In this document: in pieces, positions 1 through 11,604 of the stretch
How positions within the stretch are numbered: the stretch's first letter is position 1
Layout of the letters: each line of letters begins with the position of its first letter
NCBI RefSeq assembly: GCF_014633365.1
Contig: NC_068350.1
Span: 35,579,119 to 35,643,118 of the forward strand
Source of the DNA: Diospyros lotus
Lineage: Eukaryota > Streptophyta > Magnoliopsida > Ericales > Ebenaceae
Reading direction: 5' to 3'
Length of the DNA: 64,000 bases
Program-made: the position numbers and the translations under genes
Notes under the pieces: model-generated
The model's input: the letters and a program-made list of their open reading frames with translations, nothing else
What the model was told of the DNA's origin: nothing
Database searches by the model: none

Positions 1-1
1 A

Positions 2-1816
2 TTGAAGAAACATGAGGTGAACTACCCTACCCATGACTTGGAGTTAGCGGCAGTAGTGTTTGCTCTCAAGATTTGGAGGCATTACCTTTATGGAGAGAAG
101 GTGGAGATTTATACTGACCATAAAAGTTTAAAGTACCTTTTCTCCCAGAAGGAGTTGAACATGAGACAACGTAGGTGGATGGAGCTTTTGAAGGACTATG
201 ATTGTGAGATCTTGTACCATCCGGGGAAGGCCAACGTGGTGGCCGACGCATTGAGTCGCCGAGGGGCTTATATGGCGGCTATGAAGACCCAGGAATGGAT
301 GCTTTTGAGTCAGATGGGGGAGTTATCTATCTCTGGACCCGAAGAGAGACCTACGGGGTATTGTCCGTACCTAAGGGTACAACCTGATGTGATGGAACAG
401 ATTAGGGTGCAACAATCACACGATGTGAAGTTGGCCCAGATCTTGGCAGATGTGGGGAAGTTTTCCCCAGTGGGTTTCGGCCAAAGGGGCGATGGGATGC
501 TACTATTCCAAGATCGGATTTTTGTACCAGATGATGCGGAGATCAGGAACGAGATTTTGGCAGAGGCTCATAAGTCCCGCTATACGATTCACCCCGGCAC
601 GACGAAGATGTATCAGAATCTACGGAGGCAGTTTTGGTGGGATGGTCTGAAGAGAGATGTGGCAAGATATGTATCCCAGTGTGCAGTGTGCCAGCAGGTT
701 AAGGCAGAACATCAAAAACCAGCAGGTCTCCTACGGTCGTTGCCCATTCCAGAGTGGAAGTGGGATAACATATCCATGGACTTCGTGTCAGGGCTACCAA
801 GGACAGAGAAGGGGTGCGATGCTATTTGGGTGATAGTAGACCGTTTGACGAAATCAGCCCATTTCCTACCGATTAAGAAGACTTACCGTTTGAACCACCT
901 TGCGAAGTTATATATGGAGGAAGTGGTGAGATTACATGGAGTTCCCTCTAGTATCGTGTCGGATCGGGACCCTCGATTTACTTCACACTTTTGGGGAGCG
1001 TTGTAAGATGCTTTGGGGACGAAGCTAAAGTTTAGTACCGCGTTCCACCCTTAGACAGATGGACAGTCAGAGAGGACCATCCAGACATTAGAGGACATGT
1101 TGAGGGCATGTGTGTTGGATTTCCATGGTAGTTGGGATGATCATCTGCCACTAGTAGAATTCGCTTACAACAACAGTCACCACTCTAGTATTGGTATGCC
1201 GCCTTATGAGGCACTTTACGGCAGGCCGTGTAGATCACCCATTTGTTGGGAGGAGATTGGAGACAGAGCATTATTGGGGCCAGAGATTGTTGAGCAGACA
1301 TCAGAAAAGATTCGGATTATCAGGGCTAGAATGAAGGTCGCACAGGACCGACAAAAGAGCTATGCGGATAAAAGACGTCGAGACTTGGAGTTCTCAGCTG
1401 GGGACCACGTATGGTTGAGAGTGATGCCCATAAAGGGCGTACGCAGATTTGGGGTGTCGGGGAAGCTTAGTCCTCGCTATATTGGACCGTTTGAAATCTT
1501 GGAACGAGTTGGCCCTTTGGCCTATAGGTTGGCCTTGCCACCACAGTTAACTGGCGTTCATAATGTCTTCCATGTGTCCATGTTAAGGAAGTACGTGCCG
1601 GATCCCCAGCATATCATCGACTATCAGACTATAGAAGTCAAGGAGGATGTCACATACGAGGAGAAACCTGTTAGTATTTTGGAGCGGAAAGAGAAAGTGC
1701 TACGAAATCGATCGATTCCATTTGTTAAAATTCAGTGGCAGCATCACTCTTTAGATGAGGCTACCTGGGAGCGCGAGGAGGAGATGAGGTGTCTTTTCCC
1801 CCAGCTATTCGAGTGA
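2..1816 (+). pseudogene. Ty3/gypsy chromovirus pol, 3' part, two nonsense codons
   Basis: C-terminal part of a retrotransposon polyprotein; the 5' part lies left of the window. One frame runs throughout: RNase H end (about 2-270, ending in the [10 protein letters not shown] motif), an HHCC zinc-binding domain (about 570-710, [10 protein letters not shown] then CAVCQQVK), the integrase core (about 745-1230; first Asp in SMDF, second in VSDRDPRF, Glu in DGQSERTIQ), and a chromodomain-like tail ending DEATWEREEEMR near 1790. The frame is broken only by TAA at 1004-1006 and TAG at 1052-1054, between the second catalytic Asp and the Glu. Domain order RNase H-integrase-chromodomain followed by a polypurine tract and an LTR identifies a gypsy chromovirus; a del/Tekay affiliation is my judgement from the tail. 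As it stands the integrase cannot be made whole, so this copy is not autonomous. Confidence 0.93.
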
Positions 1817-1845
1817 CCAGACAGGAATTTGGGGACCAAATTCTT

Positions 1846-1861
1846 TGAAGGGGGGAGAAAC
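1846..1861 (+). other. Polypurine tract of the gypsy element
   Basis: A purine run with six consecutive G ends one or two bases before TGTAACGACC, the LTR start. In LTR retrotransposons this tract primes plus-strand DNA synthesis, so it fixes both the orientation (plus) and the LTR boundary. Confidence 0.85.
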
Positions 1862-2149
1862 TGTAACGACCCATTATTGGGTTTAGAATTTTAGAATGAT
1901 ATATTAACTTATTTTAGTTATTATATAAGTTGAGCAAATTTGATTCTTAATGTTGAAATAGATCTATGGGCTTGTATGTATGGGTTTAAATTAAATGGAT
2001 GGGATAATGAGTTGGGCTTCAATTTATTTAAGGCAAATGGGCTAAGAGTTGGGCTTGGGCCTTTAAGGAAATAGAAGATGGGCCATTTATTTGGGCTTAA
2101 GCCCAATACAAAAAAAAAAAAAAATCCACCATCTACGCATCATTACTTC

Positions 2150-2560
2150 CCAACCCCCCTTTCTTTTTCTTCTTTCACCATTTCTTTCACTTCTTCTTTA
2201 TTGTTTTTCACTCCCTCTTTTACTTCTCCTTTCTTCTTTCACTCCTCCTTTTACTTCTTCTTTTTCCTTTTACTCCTACTTTCTTCTTTCACTTCTTTTT
2301 TTACACCTTCTTTTCTTCCTCTTTATCTCCTTTTCTTCTTCTCCCTCCCGACTTCTTCTTCTTCTTCTTATTCTATTCTTCTTCTTCTTCTTCTTCTTCT
2401 TCATCATCTGATACGCATTCTTTTTCTTCTCTACTGCTTCTATTCTGTTAAATTTTCTGTGGCAATTGGAGCTTCTGTGCGGGTGCTTCATCTTGATTTA
2501 TTCATCCTCAGGCAAGTATCCTTTCTTCTTCTTCTTTTATTTTTCTCCCCTTCCATGTGT
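2150..2560. repeat. Pyrimidine-rich low-complexity tract in the LTR
   Basis: Dense TTC/CTT runs on the plus strand. They create open frames on both strands made almost only of Phe/Ser/Leu or Lys/Arg/Glu, which are composition artefacts. Such tracts are common in LTR leader regions. Confidence 0.8.
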
Positions 2561-2844
2561 AACATCTCTATTAAATTTTTTCTATCTACATAGTATAAAA
2601 TTCCTAAACATTGTGAGTCTATTCGATGTCTCAAAAGGGGTTTGATTCACCTCAATATTATTCTGTGAATGGCATTTTTCACCTCCATTATGATGGGAGT
2701 TTGTTCACCTTCATTGCTCATTGTAGTGTATTTATTGGTATATCTTATATGTGAATGATGTCTGGATAATTAATGTCTATACCCGAATGTCCCATGAAAT
2801 TGTGGAAAAATATCAAATTAATGTGTGAAAAATTCGGATGCTAC

Positions 2845-2972
2845 AGTACCATATAATACCTATACAGTATCTCAATACAGTACCTATACAGTATCTCAAT
2901 ACAGTACCATACAATACCTATACAGTATCTCAATATAGTACCTATACAGTATCTTGATACAGTACCTATATA
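2845..2972 (+). repeat. Tandem ACAGTA-type repeats, left part
   Basis: Short imperfect units based on ACAGTACC, ACAGTATCTC and ACCTAT are repeated head to tail. The array is cut at 2972 by the CACTA element and resumes at 7255, so both pieces belong to one LTR array. Confidence 0.85.
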
Positions 2973-4973
2973 CACTACAACAAAAACGGGTTTTAACGAC
3001 GGGAAAATCAGTCGTTAAAAGTTGATTTTCAGTCGTTAAAAAGTTATAACGACGGGAATTTTCCTGTCGTCAGTCGTCGTTATTGCCTCCGAGGATAAAA
3101 GTCTTTAACGACGGGAATGGCAAACCCGTCGTTAATTGTGTTAGCGACCGTATGATTCCCGTCGTTAAAAATAATTATTAACTACCAAATTATAACCCAA
3201 TAACAACAATATTTCCCGTCGTTAATAGTCTAAACAATTAACGACCGTATAATTCCTGTCGTTAAAAATAACTTTTAGTTATCAAAACACAAACCAATAA
3301 CAACAATATTTCCTCTCGTTAATAATATGAACAATTAGCAACGATATGATTTTTATCGTTAAAAAAATATTTTTTTTAAATTTTTAAATTTTTAAATTTT
3401 TTATTTTTTTTAATAGTATATATGAAAACAATTACTAGTCATCAATGACAAAAATATCATGTTTTGATATAAACCACCAAACCTATATATCATTATCCAT
3501 ATCAAATTGAAATAAAACTTATAAAATTAAACATGTCGTTCAAATAACACAAAGTAATCATTATCTATTACCATTTACACACCAAAAGTAGTATATATAT
3601 AAGTGTTAATTGCCAACAAATTACACCAAAGAATATGTTCAACTAAAAATAACACTTTGACAATTGTATATACTATTCAAAAATTTACACCAAAAAAGAT
3701 ATTCAATTAAAAGTAACATTTTAACAATCATATATACTATTCAAAAATATACAACAAAACACTATATATAGTCATAAAACTGTTCATGTACTCCAAGATA
3801 GCAATTGTTTCCTTTAGAGTCTTCTTGTTTCATTGACCTACAAAAACAAGAAATAAAGCATTAAATTAGAATCAAATAAGTGTTCATGTTTTCTTTATAA
3901 AATATAAAATATTAACCCAAATAACTTAACTCAAATGCTAGCTGTAAGTTAAGTTATAGTATTTTGTGAATGTAAAGTAAGGGTCTTAAAACTGGTTGTA
4001 ATTGGGCTTGGGTAAGGTGGGATAGGAAGGATATTTGGGTTGTTTTATCGAAGGAATCATACATATTTCTTCACAAGAGCTCAGTTCAGAAACCTCGAAT
4101 GTTTCCTTCAATCAATTCACTTTTGGACAATTTAAAACTGTACATGTCGCTTTACTTTCATATTTTCCTTCCCTTTTTTTTTTTTCAGAATCAATGTAGA
4201 TTGCAACTTGGAACACTTTATTCCCGACATTTTTCCAAGTTTTCTCTTCAAAAGAACAATGAAACTTGCAATTTGAATTCTTAGTTCCCAACATTTCTCC
4301 ATCTTTGCAAAGATAAGTTGAAACTTCATGCGAACAAGTCTGTACATTCCTTCAATTCAAGGTTCAAACGAGAGAAAATTAACAAAGAAAAGGATTTCAT
4401 GCGACTTGTATTGTGGTTAATTTCCATCTGAAGGCTAAGGCTCAAAATTGGCTTTCTAGGGATATAATTCAAGGTAGGCTTTTTAAAAAAGCTAAACTTG
4501 GGTTCACCTAAATGCCTTTATTTATTCAATGCATCCAATTCACCAAAAGGGCATCTCAACATGGATAACAAAGCAAGTTCTAGAAGAATTGACTACGCAT
4601 GACAATCACACAATCAAGGAAATGGAGCATGATGTAATATAAATGCTCATGAGCCCAAAAGCTCATAAAATAGGGTTAATGTGTATCAAATCCCACACAT
4701 TCGTATCAAATCCCACATATTCTTCATTCAATCAATCATCAAAAGCAATCAATCATTGTGTAGTAAATAAGAATTCAACTACTCATGCCAATCACCCATT
4801 GTATCTCAATTCATCTCAATAATGCACAACAATCCAAATCACATAGGGACAGGCACCAACAGAATCTAGAATTTAGAAGAGAATTTTCAAAAATTTTCTT
4901 GAAAAGTAAAACAAAAGCAGAATTGTTATATGTTATTAGCAAGCACCACAAGGAGAACCAGAGCCAGTCATGG

Positions 4974-5067
4974 TGATGATCAGTTGCTCTCGCTCTGCAG
5001 CCTAGTGCAAGCAATATAATTGATGATCAGTTGCTCTCGCTCTGCAGCTTAGTGCAAGCAATATAAT
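4974..5067 (+). repeat. 47-bp tandem direct repeat (two units)
   Basis: Two adjacent copies of a 47-bp unit starting TGATGATCAGTTGCTCTC and differing at one base (CCTAGTG against CTTAGTG). It lies inside the CACTA element; no function is evident. Confidence 0.85.
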
Positions 5068-6297
5068 TACCGTGTTTATAAACACTAGAGGATGAGGGGG
5101 TGGATCATATTATAATGAATTCTTAATTGCATTTGGTTCCCTTAATGGCTTACAGATTGCATTATTTTTTTCATTATAAAAAGCTCTCTCTCACCCCTCT
5201 GTCCTGATGAGTTTTAATACTCTCATTTTAAGATTCCACATACAACATCCTTAAAGGACAAATTGAAGAGCTGAACATAAACCAAACCAAACCCATTCAT
5301 TTCTATAATTTGCTCTGTGATTATGGATCTTTGCAGCTTATTTCTGAAGGACTTGATTTTTTTATGTGATAAGCACTGCAACTAGATATGTGCTGATCGA
5401 ACCAAAATCAAAGATATAATTAGAAGGAAAAAATGGTGGAGAACTGGTTGATCTTGTCTTTGCAAGAATATATAATTTTTCATCAATACACAGTTAATGC
5501 TTAGTATTTTCTTCTTTTAAGTAGTAATGAACTTGTCCATTTATTGCAGAATCAGGATTTACGGGCATCTAATGATACATTCTAGAAATCCCCCGCAGTA
5601 GTATTGGAAGCCTTATCCGACAATATGGAACCAATAACTAGTAGGCAAGGAGAGACTGATTAAGGCAAGTCATAACTAGGCCTATACAGAGACTAATAGT
5701 GAATTTGATTGTACTGATATGCATAATATAATGTTAATTAACAAAATGTAAAGCCCTAAGAACTAACTATTTCTCGGTTCCTGCATCCCATTTGGACATT
5801 GTGAAATGGGTACCGAACCATTCATACATTCCCAGTACCCCTGGAGTTTTAATTATCTGACTCACAGAATCATCCAAATCATCAGGTCATTTGACCAGAA
5901 CACCTTTTATAATTTATTTTTTCTTGAGTTAATTCTTATATTTCACACTCAAATTATAGACACCATTCATTAATAATGACATTAATAAAACTAAAATTAA
6001 GAACAAATTAAGGTTAATTTTTGTTTAATTTAGATGCTGTGGCTTGCTTTTTTCTTCTTTTGATTTCATAACAGTACGTTGTAACAATTAACATCAGAAG
6101 CAAGTGAATCTTTTGGTTTTATAACAGTACGTTCCTCTGTTTTTTTAACATCAGAAACTTGCTCTAAATAATCAAATTAGGAACGAAAGAAGCAGGATCG
6201 AGCATATGCAATCACTGTAATATATATACATACACACATAATACAAGATTATATAGCTTTAGCGCCACACGATCAGTCAAATCGAAGTTTCAAAGTA

Positions 6298-6609
6298 TCA
6301 AATAAATATATATACATACACACAGAATACATATATACATATATACACACATAATACATATACACGCAGAATACATATATACACACATAATACATATACA
6401 CACACAGAATATATATACACGCAGACTACATATACACACACACACAATATATATATATATATATACCTATATATATACCTTCTTTGAGGCAGCGAAGGCG
6501 GAGGCAGATTTTGCAGCGATGGCAACCAGAGGCGGAGGCGGAGGCAGCGGCAGCGGCAGCGGCTACGACAGGAGGCGCGGCGAATCGATTATGGACAGCG
6601 GGAGTACTT

Positions 6610-6650
<41 letters not shown>

Positions 6651-6720
6651 GGGAGTTAGGGATTTGATGATTTGGGGAAGAAGGGGAAATGGAGAGGGAG
6701 AGATATACACGGCGGGAGTA
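6298..6720. repeat. TA/CACACA and GA microsatellites with a GC-rich core
   Basis: 6298-6480 is an alternation of ATATAT and CACACA; 6618-6650 is a (GA)n run. Between them (6484-6600) is a GC-rich stretch with GGCGGAGGC and GGCAGC repeats. On the minus strand the order CT-repeat then GC-rich start resembles a plant 5' leader and first exon, but no known domain is visible, so it is only described. Confidence 0.6.
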
Positions 6721-7254
6721 ATCCCGCCCACATTTTTTCCTTTTTTTTATTTTTAAAATATTTATTTGTTAAATAAAAATCAAATCATTTATACAAATAA
6801 TATTATTAATTATTTAATTGATAAAAATAAAATAATTTATAATTATGATAACTAATAAAATAATAATTTGAATTATTAATCTAAAATATGGTAATAAAAT
6901 AATTTAAATTATTGTATCAAATTAATATTTATTTAAAATATAATTATATTATAAATCTAATAATTATAATAAATTAATTAGTTTGATATATTGTATTATT
7001 ATAATAATTATAATAAATTAATTATTATAAGTAGTACTTAAATTTTAATATTTTTTTTATTTTATAGTTAGAATTAAAAATTTTAGTCAATAACGACGGG
7101 AAAATGATTGATTAACGACGACTGATTTTGCCTGTCGTTAAAAGTTATCTTATAACGACGGGATTTATATTTAGTCGTTAATAGTACTACATTAACGACC
7201 AAAACTAATGTCGTCGCTAATTTTTTGTCGTTAATGCCTGTTTTTGTTGTAGTG

Positions 7255-7550
7255 ATAGTATCTCAATACAGTACCATACAGTACCTATATAGTATCTCAA
7301 TACAGTATCTCGATACAGTACCATACAGTACCTATACAGTATCTCAATACAGTATCTCGATACAGTACCATACAGTACCTATACAGTATCTTGATACAGT
7401 ATCTCGATACAGTACCATACAGTACCTATACAGTATCTCGATATAATACCATATAGTATCTCGCTATAGTATGATACCGTATTCATACAGTATACATACA
7501 GTATCTTGCTACAGTACCATACCGTATCCGTATAGTACCCCGCTACAGTA
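7255..7550 (+). repeat. Tandem ACAGTA-type repeats, right part
   Basis: Continuation of the LTR array interrupted at 2972. The higher-order unit is close to 47 bp and contains GTATCTCAATACAGTATCTC followed by a GATACAGTACCATAC-type segment. Units decay towards 7550. There are no spacers of the CRISPR kind. Confidence 0.85.
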
Positions 7551-8475
7551 CCCATCCGAAAATTTTTATTAATATTAATTAAACATTTACTTAATGTATT
7601 AGAGCGATTGTATGGTGGAAAAATAACAATTTTTGCCATAACATTCTTCAATGGTACTAAATGTATATTGAGAACGAGAATTTAAATTTTACATTGCTGG
7701 TAAATGCATACATGATGCATACATGTACATGATGCTCATATATATATGTTCTTAGTGCACTTATTATTTTGCGCGGAAATAAAGGGTACCCTAGGAGCGC
7801 CTGACGCGGGACGAGGTGGCCATAGCCCGGCAGGTTGTGCTCGATACGTTATGTGTTGATTTACTGATATGATGATTAACGCATATTTTGCATCGTGGCT
7901 TATGAGCCTATGGGATTTATACTTATGATGTATGCACTTGTATGATTATACATGAACAAAAATTTGAAATTTATAATTCTATGAGATATGATTTCCGACT
8001 CATATAATTGAATATTGATATGAAGTCGTTGTACACTTCTCTCGGTGTCATCATGATTTCTCTTTCTTCATACTGCTCCTTTGTACTAGAACTTGCTGAG
8101 CCTTGTGGCTCACTTGATCTTCTTATGCCATTCCAGGTAAAGGTAAAGCAGTCATTAAGGGCGAGTCCAGTGGGACTACAACCCAAGGGTAGTGGTGTAC
8201 AGAGGCACTCAACTCGGAGATCCTAGTTGCGTTTTGGTGAGGTAGATTGATGAGATTTTAAATTGTTGTTTTACATTAGAGCCTCATATTCGGTTTGTAT
8301 GGCCTAAGAGCCTAGATGTATCAACATTGGTTTGTAACGAAAGTTATTGATATTCCGCTGCGTGAAAATAGATAAATGTGTGTGTTTATTATGAGGTATT
8401 GTTCTATATCATCCTTGTGATGACCTCCTTTCGAATGTCCTATGCTAGCGGGCACATTCGGGAGTGGGCCCTTAC

Positions 8476-8935
8476 AGAATTATGCTCCAAATCCTCTAGG
8501 GAAGCACCTATTGATTCCTCACATACTTGATCAAATACTCAATTATTTTGAATATATTACTCGATTAAAATCTTATCAAACTTAAGAACATTCCAAATGG
8601 TTTAATTAGTCATCATCATTTAACCAAATTTACTAAAAACTTTTTCTCATTAAATCAACACACAAATTTCTCAACACTTGTGATATATGTTAACAAGTTC
8701 TTAGTAGATTTTGTATACATTTCAAATAATCTCAACCTAGATTCATTAGTAGATTTGATTTTAACATTCATAATATTCCTAAAAATGCCATCATAGGAAG
8801 TTTGCATATAAGACTTAATCAATTTTCTAGGAAAATCTTTGGGTTCCTGCAATGGTAATATATTATGTGTTGGAATTTGAAATAATTGCTTGAATCTTAG
8901 AGTACCAAACCCAGTAGGAACCAAAATTTTCAAGG
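8476..8935. repeat. Repeat shared with 30099-30548
   Basis: This stretch aligns by eye almost base for base with 30099-30548, starting at GAATTATGCTCC and ending near TTCAAGGTT. In the second copy it follows a gypsy-type leader, so it may be retrotransposon internal sequence. Here it directly abuts the end of the gypsy LTR; there it abuts a CACTA end. No credible protein is encoded. Confidence 0.85.
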
Positions 8936-9426
8936 TTTGTTTCTTGCTTACCTATGTATCAAATTCTAATTCTCACTCTAAAAAAATTAGTGACTAAATT
9001 TTGATTCTAGATATATATTGATTGGAGCTAAATATTGTGACTTTGGGTAGTCGAATTTCATAGCCATGTCCAATAAATCTAAAACTCTAAATTACTAGAG
9101 GTCTAACTTTTACATCTTCATTGTCATCCAACACAAGCTCATGGTAGCTATAGCTATTAATAGATCACATCTAACCTAACGATCCAACCTGAATGCAATG
9201 CGAAATTAGTAGGTTTGGGTTGACTCAATAAGAGCTTATTGGGTTTAGGTTGATAGAAGGTTAACCAGAAAAAACCTAAAATCAACTTGTTAACAAGGCA
9301 AAATTTTGATTATTTTTCAAGTTGTATCATGGATGATGGATAGACTATTCTTGATTTATGTCTTGACTATTTTGGATTCTTCAAAAGAATCAAAATTAAA
9401 TTAATCACTTAATTAGTAATTTGTGG
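8936..9426. other. Intergenic, nothing recognised
   Basis: AT-rich DNA without long frames. I see no domain, inverted repeat or RNA gene here. Confidence 0.5.
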
Positions 9427-10479
9427 TGTTAAGCTCAAGGGTAGGATAATATGATTTTGATGATAATAAAATTATTTTATTGAGATAAAAATAAAAATAA
9501 AGAATTCTAATCAGTTTAATATGTGAAGAAGAAATGAAAATCATGGCTAAGTAACTTAAGTTGACTAATGGTTAAACTTAAATTGACTGAAGTAATGCAG
9601 TAAGTTGGTATCTAATCTTGCATACAAGGGCGGAGCTAAGATTTTAATTTAGTTGGGGCGAATTTAAATACAAAAAGTATAATTTTAAAAATAAAATAAT
9701 AATGATAATATTAAAATATAAAAACTTTTTACAATTGTTCTTTACAACTTTTCATACTATAAATTGCAATTGTTCAAAAAAGTTATCTTGATTATTTAAA
9801 TCTTCAAATTCGTTATGACCACGAAAGGCTAGTCCCTGCCGTAAAAGAAGTCAAACACAATCAATTGATGCATTCAGATGAATTCGATAAACATACCATG
9901 CTTGTTCTAATTTCTTGAAGAAAACGGTCTCAATATTTTGCTCTTGATTCATTAAGGCCTCACAGCTGTTTCGAGCTTGATTGTGTGCACTATTGACATC
10001 TCCAACATGAACTTGAAGTCTATTTTCTTTTTTTAATTATTGAACCCTTCTTTCACAAAAGAATCACCACCTCTTTGTTTTCCATTATTTGTTTTAAAAA
10101 GATAATAGTATAAGCAAAATACAACTTCTTTCCTTATACTATATTCCAACCAATCACCAAATTCATTGAACCAAATTGGAATGAATCGTCTTGATTTCGA
10201 GGCTAACACAGACCTCTTTACAAGTAAGCTCTTCTAATTTGATCTTGAAGATTAACGTTGTAATCCATTATTGGAGTTCTAGCTCAGGATCCATAGGAAA
10301 TTGTGCAACATCAATTTGCTCAATACTTACTTTGTTAACTTGTTTATTTTCTTCAATATAAATTTCCTCTATACTTTCTTTTTTTCACAATTTTCTTCAA
10401 TACTTTGCTTTCTTTGCATCATCATTGTAAAAAAATAAAATTATGAACAAATTGTAAAAAATGTTGTGATAATTACTAC

Positions 10480-11604
10480 TAGACCAGCTCGGCTAACGCC
10501 TAGCCGCCCTGCTCGCCCAGCCCTTGTGTGTCACGTGGTGATGCTGGAAATTAAATTCCAGCACACCTTCCCCTCCCCAAGTTTTGAACCTAAGACCCCT
10601 AGTACGTGCGCGCACACGCGAACCGCTTGATCTGCGAAGAACTCTTGACATATATGCACATATATATATTATATACTAATCCAACAACTAATTTTTAGAA
10701 TTATATTTTATAATTATTAATATAAATTAAAAACATTTATTAATTGATTATTTTTTAAAAGAATAATAGAATAAATTAAAAATAAATTAATTGAGTTAAA
10801 TAAAATAAAAAAGAAGATTTTATATATTTTTTAAAAATTATTAAAATTTTATTTATTAAAATTTTGTTAAATTTATTTTTATTTTTTTAAATTAGATTTT
10901 TAATGAATTTTGCTATTAATTTAAATGCAATTTTAAATTTATTTTTAAGATTTTATATTTATTTTTATTAATTTAATTTTTAATTATTTTCTTAAGCAAA
11001 ATTTAATTTTTTAATGAAAATAATGAATTTTAATATTTAATATTTTTATTTAATTTTTGTTTTTAATTTAGCGGTAGTTTTTGAAAACCACCGTTAAATT
11101 TAATTTTTAATGAATTTTGCGAAGATTTTTGAAAATCCCCACAAATATTATTTTATTTTTAATTTTTAATTATTTATTTTTTTGAATTTAGCAGCGGTTT
11201 CCGAGAAACCACCACAAATGTTAATTTAATTTTAATTTTGAATTATTTAATTTTTTTAAATTTAGAGGTGATTTTTAATTTAATTTTTTTTTGAATTTTG
11301 CGGCTGTTTTTGAAAACTACCGCAAATGTTAATTTAATTTTAATTTTGAATTATTTAATTTTTTTTAAATTTAGCAGTAGTTTTTCAAAAACCGTCGCTA
11401 AATTTAATGTTTTTTGAATTTTACGGTGATTTTTGAAAACAGCTGCAAGTTAATTTAATTTTAATTTTAAATATTTTTTTTTAATTTAGCGACGTTTTTT
11501 TGAAAACCGCCGCAAAAAAACATGTTTTACTGAATTTTGCGGCGGTTTTATGAAACCGCCGCAAAATTTTAAAAAAACCGCCGCAAAAAAATAATTTTTT
11601 TGTG
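10480..11604. mobile_element. CACTA remnant inside the hAT element
   Basis: From 11040 to 11600 there are repeated GCGGCGGTTTT/AACCGCCGCAAA subterminal motifs, and the right end ATTTTTTTGTGATG looks like a mutated TTTTTTGTAGTG terminus. The left end lacks CACTA. The inside (10483-10680) is homologous to 13192-13440, so it is the same family as the element at 12865-15820. Because it lacks the Helitron found there, it supplies an empty site around 10895-10915. Confidence 0.7.
10483..10641 (-). repeat. tRNA-like SINE-type sequence (copy a)
   Basis: Most diverged of three related sequences in this CACTA family. On the minus strand it has an A-box-like CGCAGATCAAGCGGTTCG and a B-box-like TAGGTTCAAAACTT about 40 bases later. 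See 13192-13365 for the best copy. Confidence 0.4.

Larger units (their letters stand above)
2973..7254. mobile_element. Non-autonomous CACTA element, 4282 bp, TSD ATA
   Basis: Starts CACTACAACAAAAAC and ends GTTTTTGTTGTAGTG, a perfect CACTA-type terminal inverted repeat, flanked by ATA at 2970-2972 and 7255-7257 (3-bp duplication as expected). Both subterminal regions (2985-3360 and 7085-7235) carry many direct and inverted copies of AACGACGGGAAA/CCCGTCGTTAA, the kind of motif bound by CACTA transposase. No transposase-like reading frame was found. The inside holds AT-rich DNA, a 47-bp direct repeat at 4974-5067, a TA/CA microsatellite and, near 6480-6720, a GC-rich stretch next to a GA run that might be a captured promoter or first exon; I cannot identify it. 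Confidence 0.92.
1862..8475 (+). mobile_element. 3' LTR of the gypsy element, split by a CACTA insertion
   Basis: The LTR starts TGTAACGACC right after the polypurine tract and ends CCCTTACA at 8475; TGTAA and TTACA are the expected inverted ends. Without the 4282-bp CACTA element and its 3-bp target duplication the LTR is about 2.3 kb, a usual size for this group. The sequence after 8475 (GAATTATGCTCC) is found uninterrupted at 30099-30110, which acts as an empty site and confirms the right boundary; the predicted 5-bp target duplication is GAATT. The LTR contains a pyrimidine-rich tract and an array of ACAGTA-type tandem repeats. The 5' LTR is outside the window. Confidence 0.85.

Noticed and set aside
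2078..2593. Open frames of 171 and 106 codons, plus and minus
   Set aside because: They are translations of TTC/CTT low-complexity DNA in the LTR and have no domain.
6298..6525. 75-codon minus-strand frame rich in Tyr, Val and Cys
   Set aside because: Arises from the TA/CA microsatellite.
7255..7550. CRISPR-like array
   Set aside because: Units are directly adjacent without unique spacers, in a plant LTR.
7225..7651. Frames rich in Tyr/Ser/Ile in the ACAGTA array
   Set aside because: Translation of tandem repeats; no protein family.
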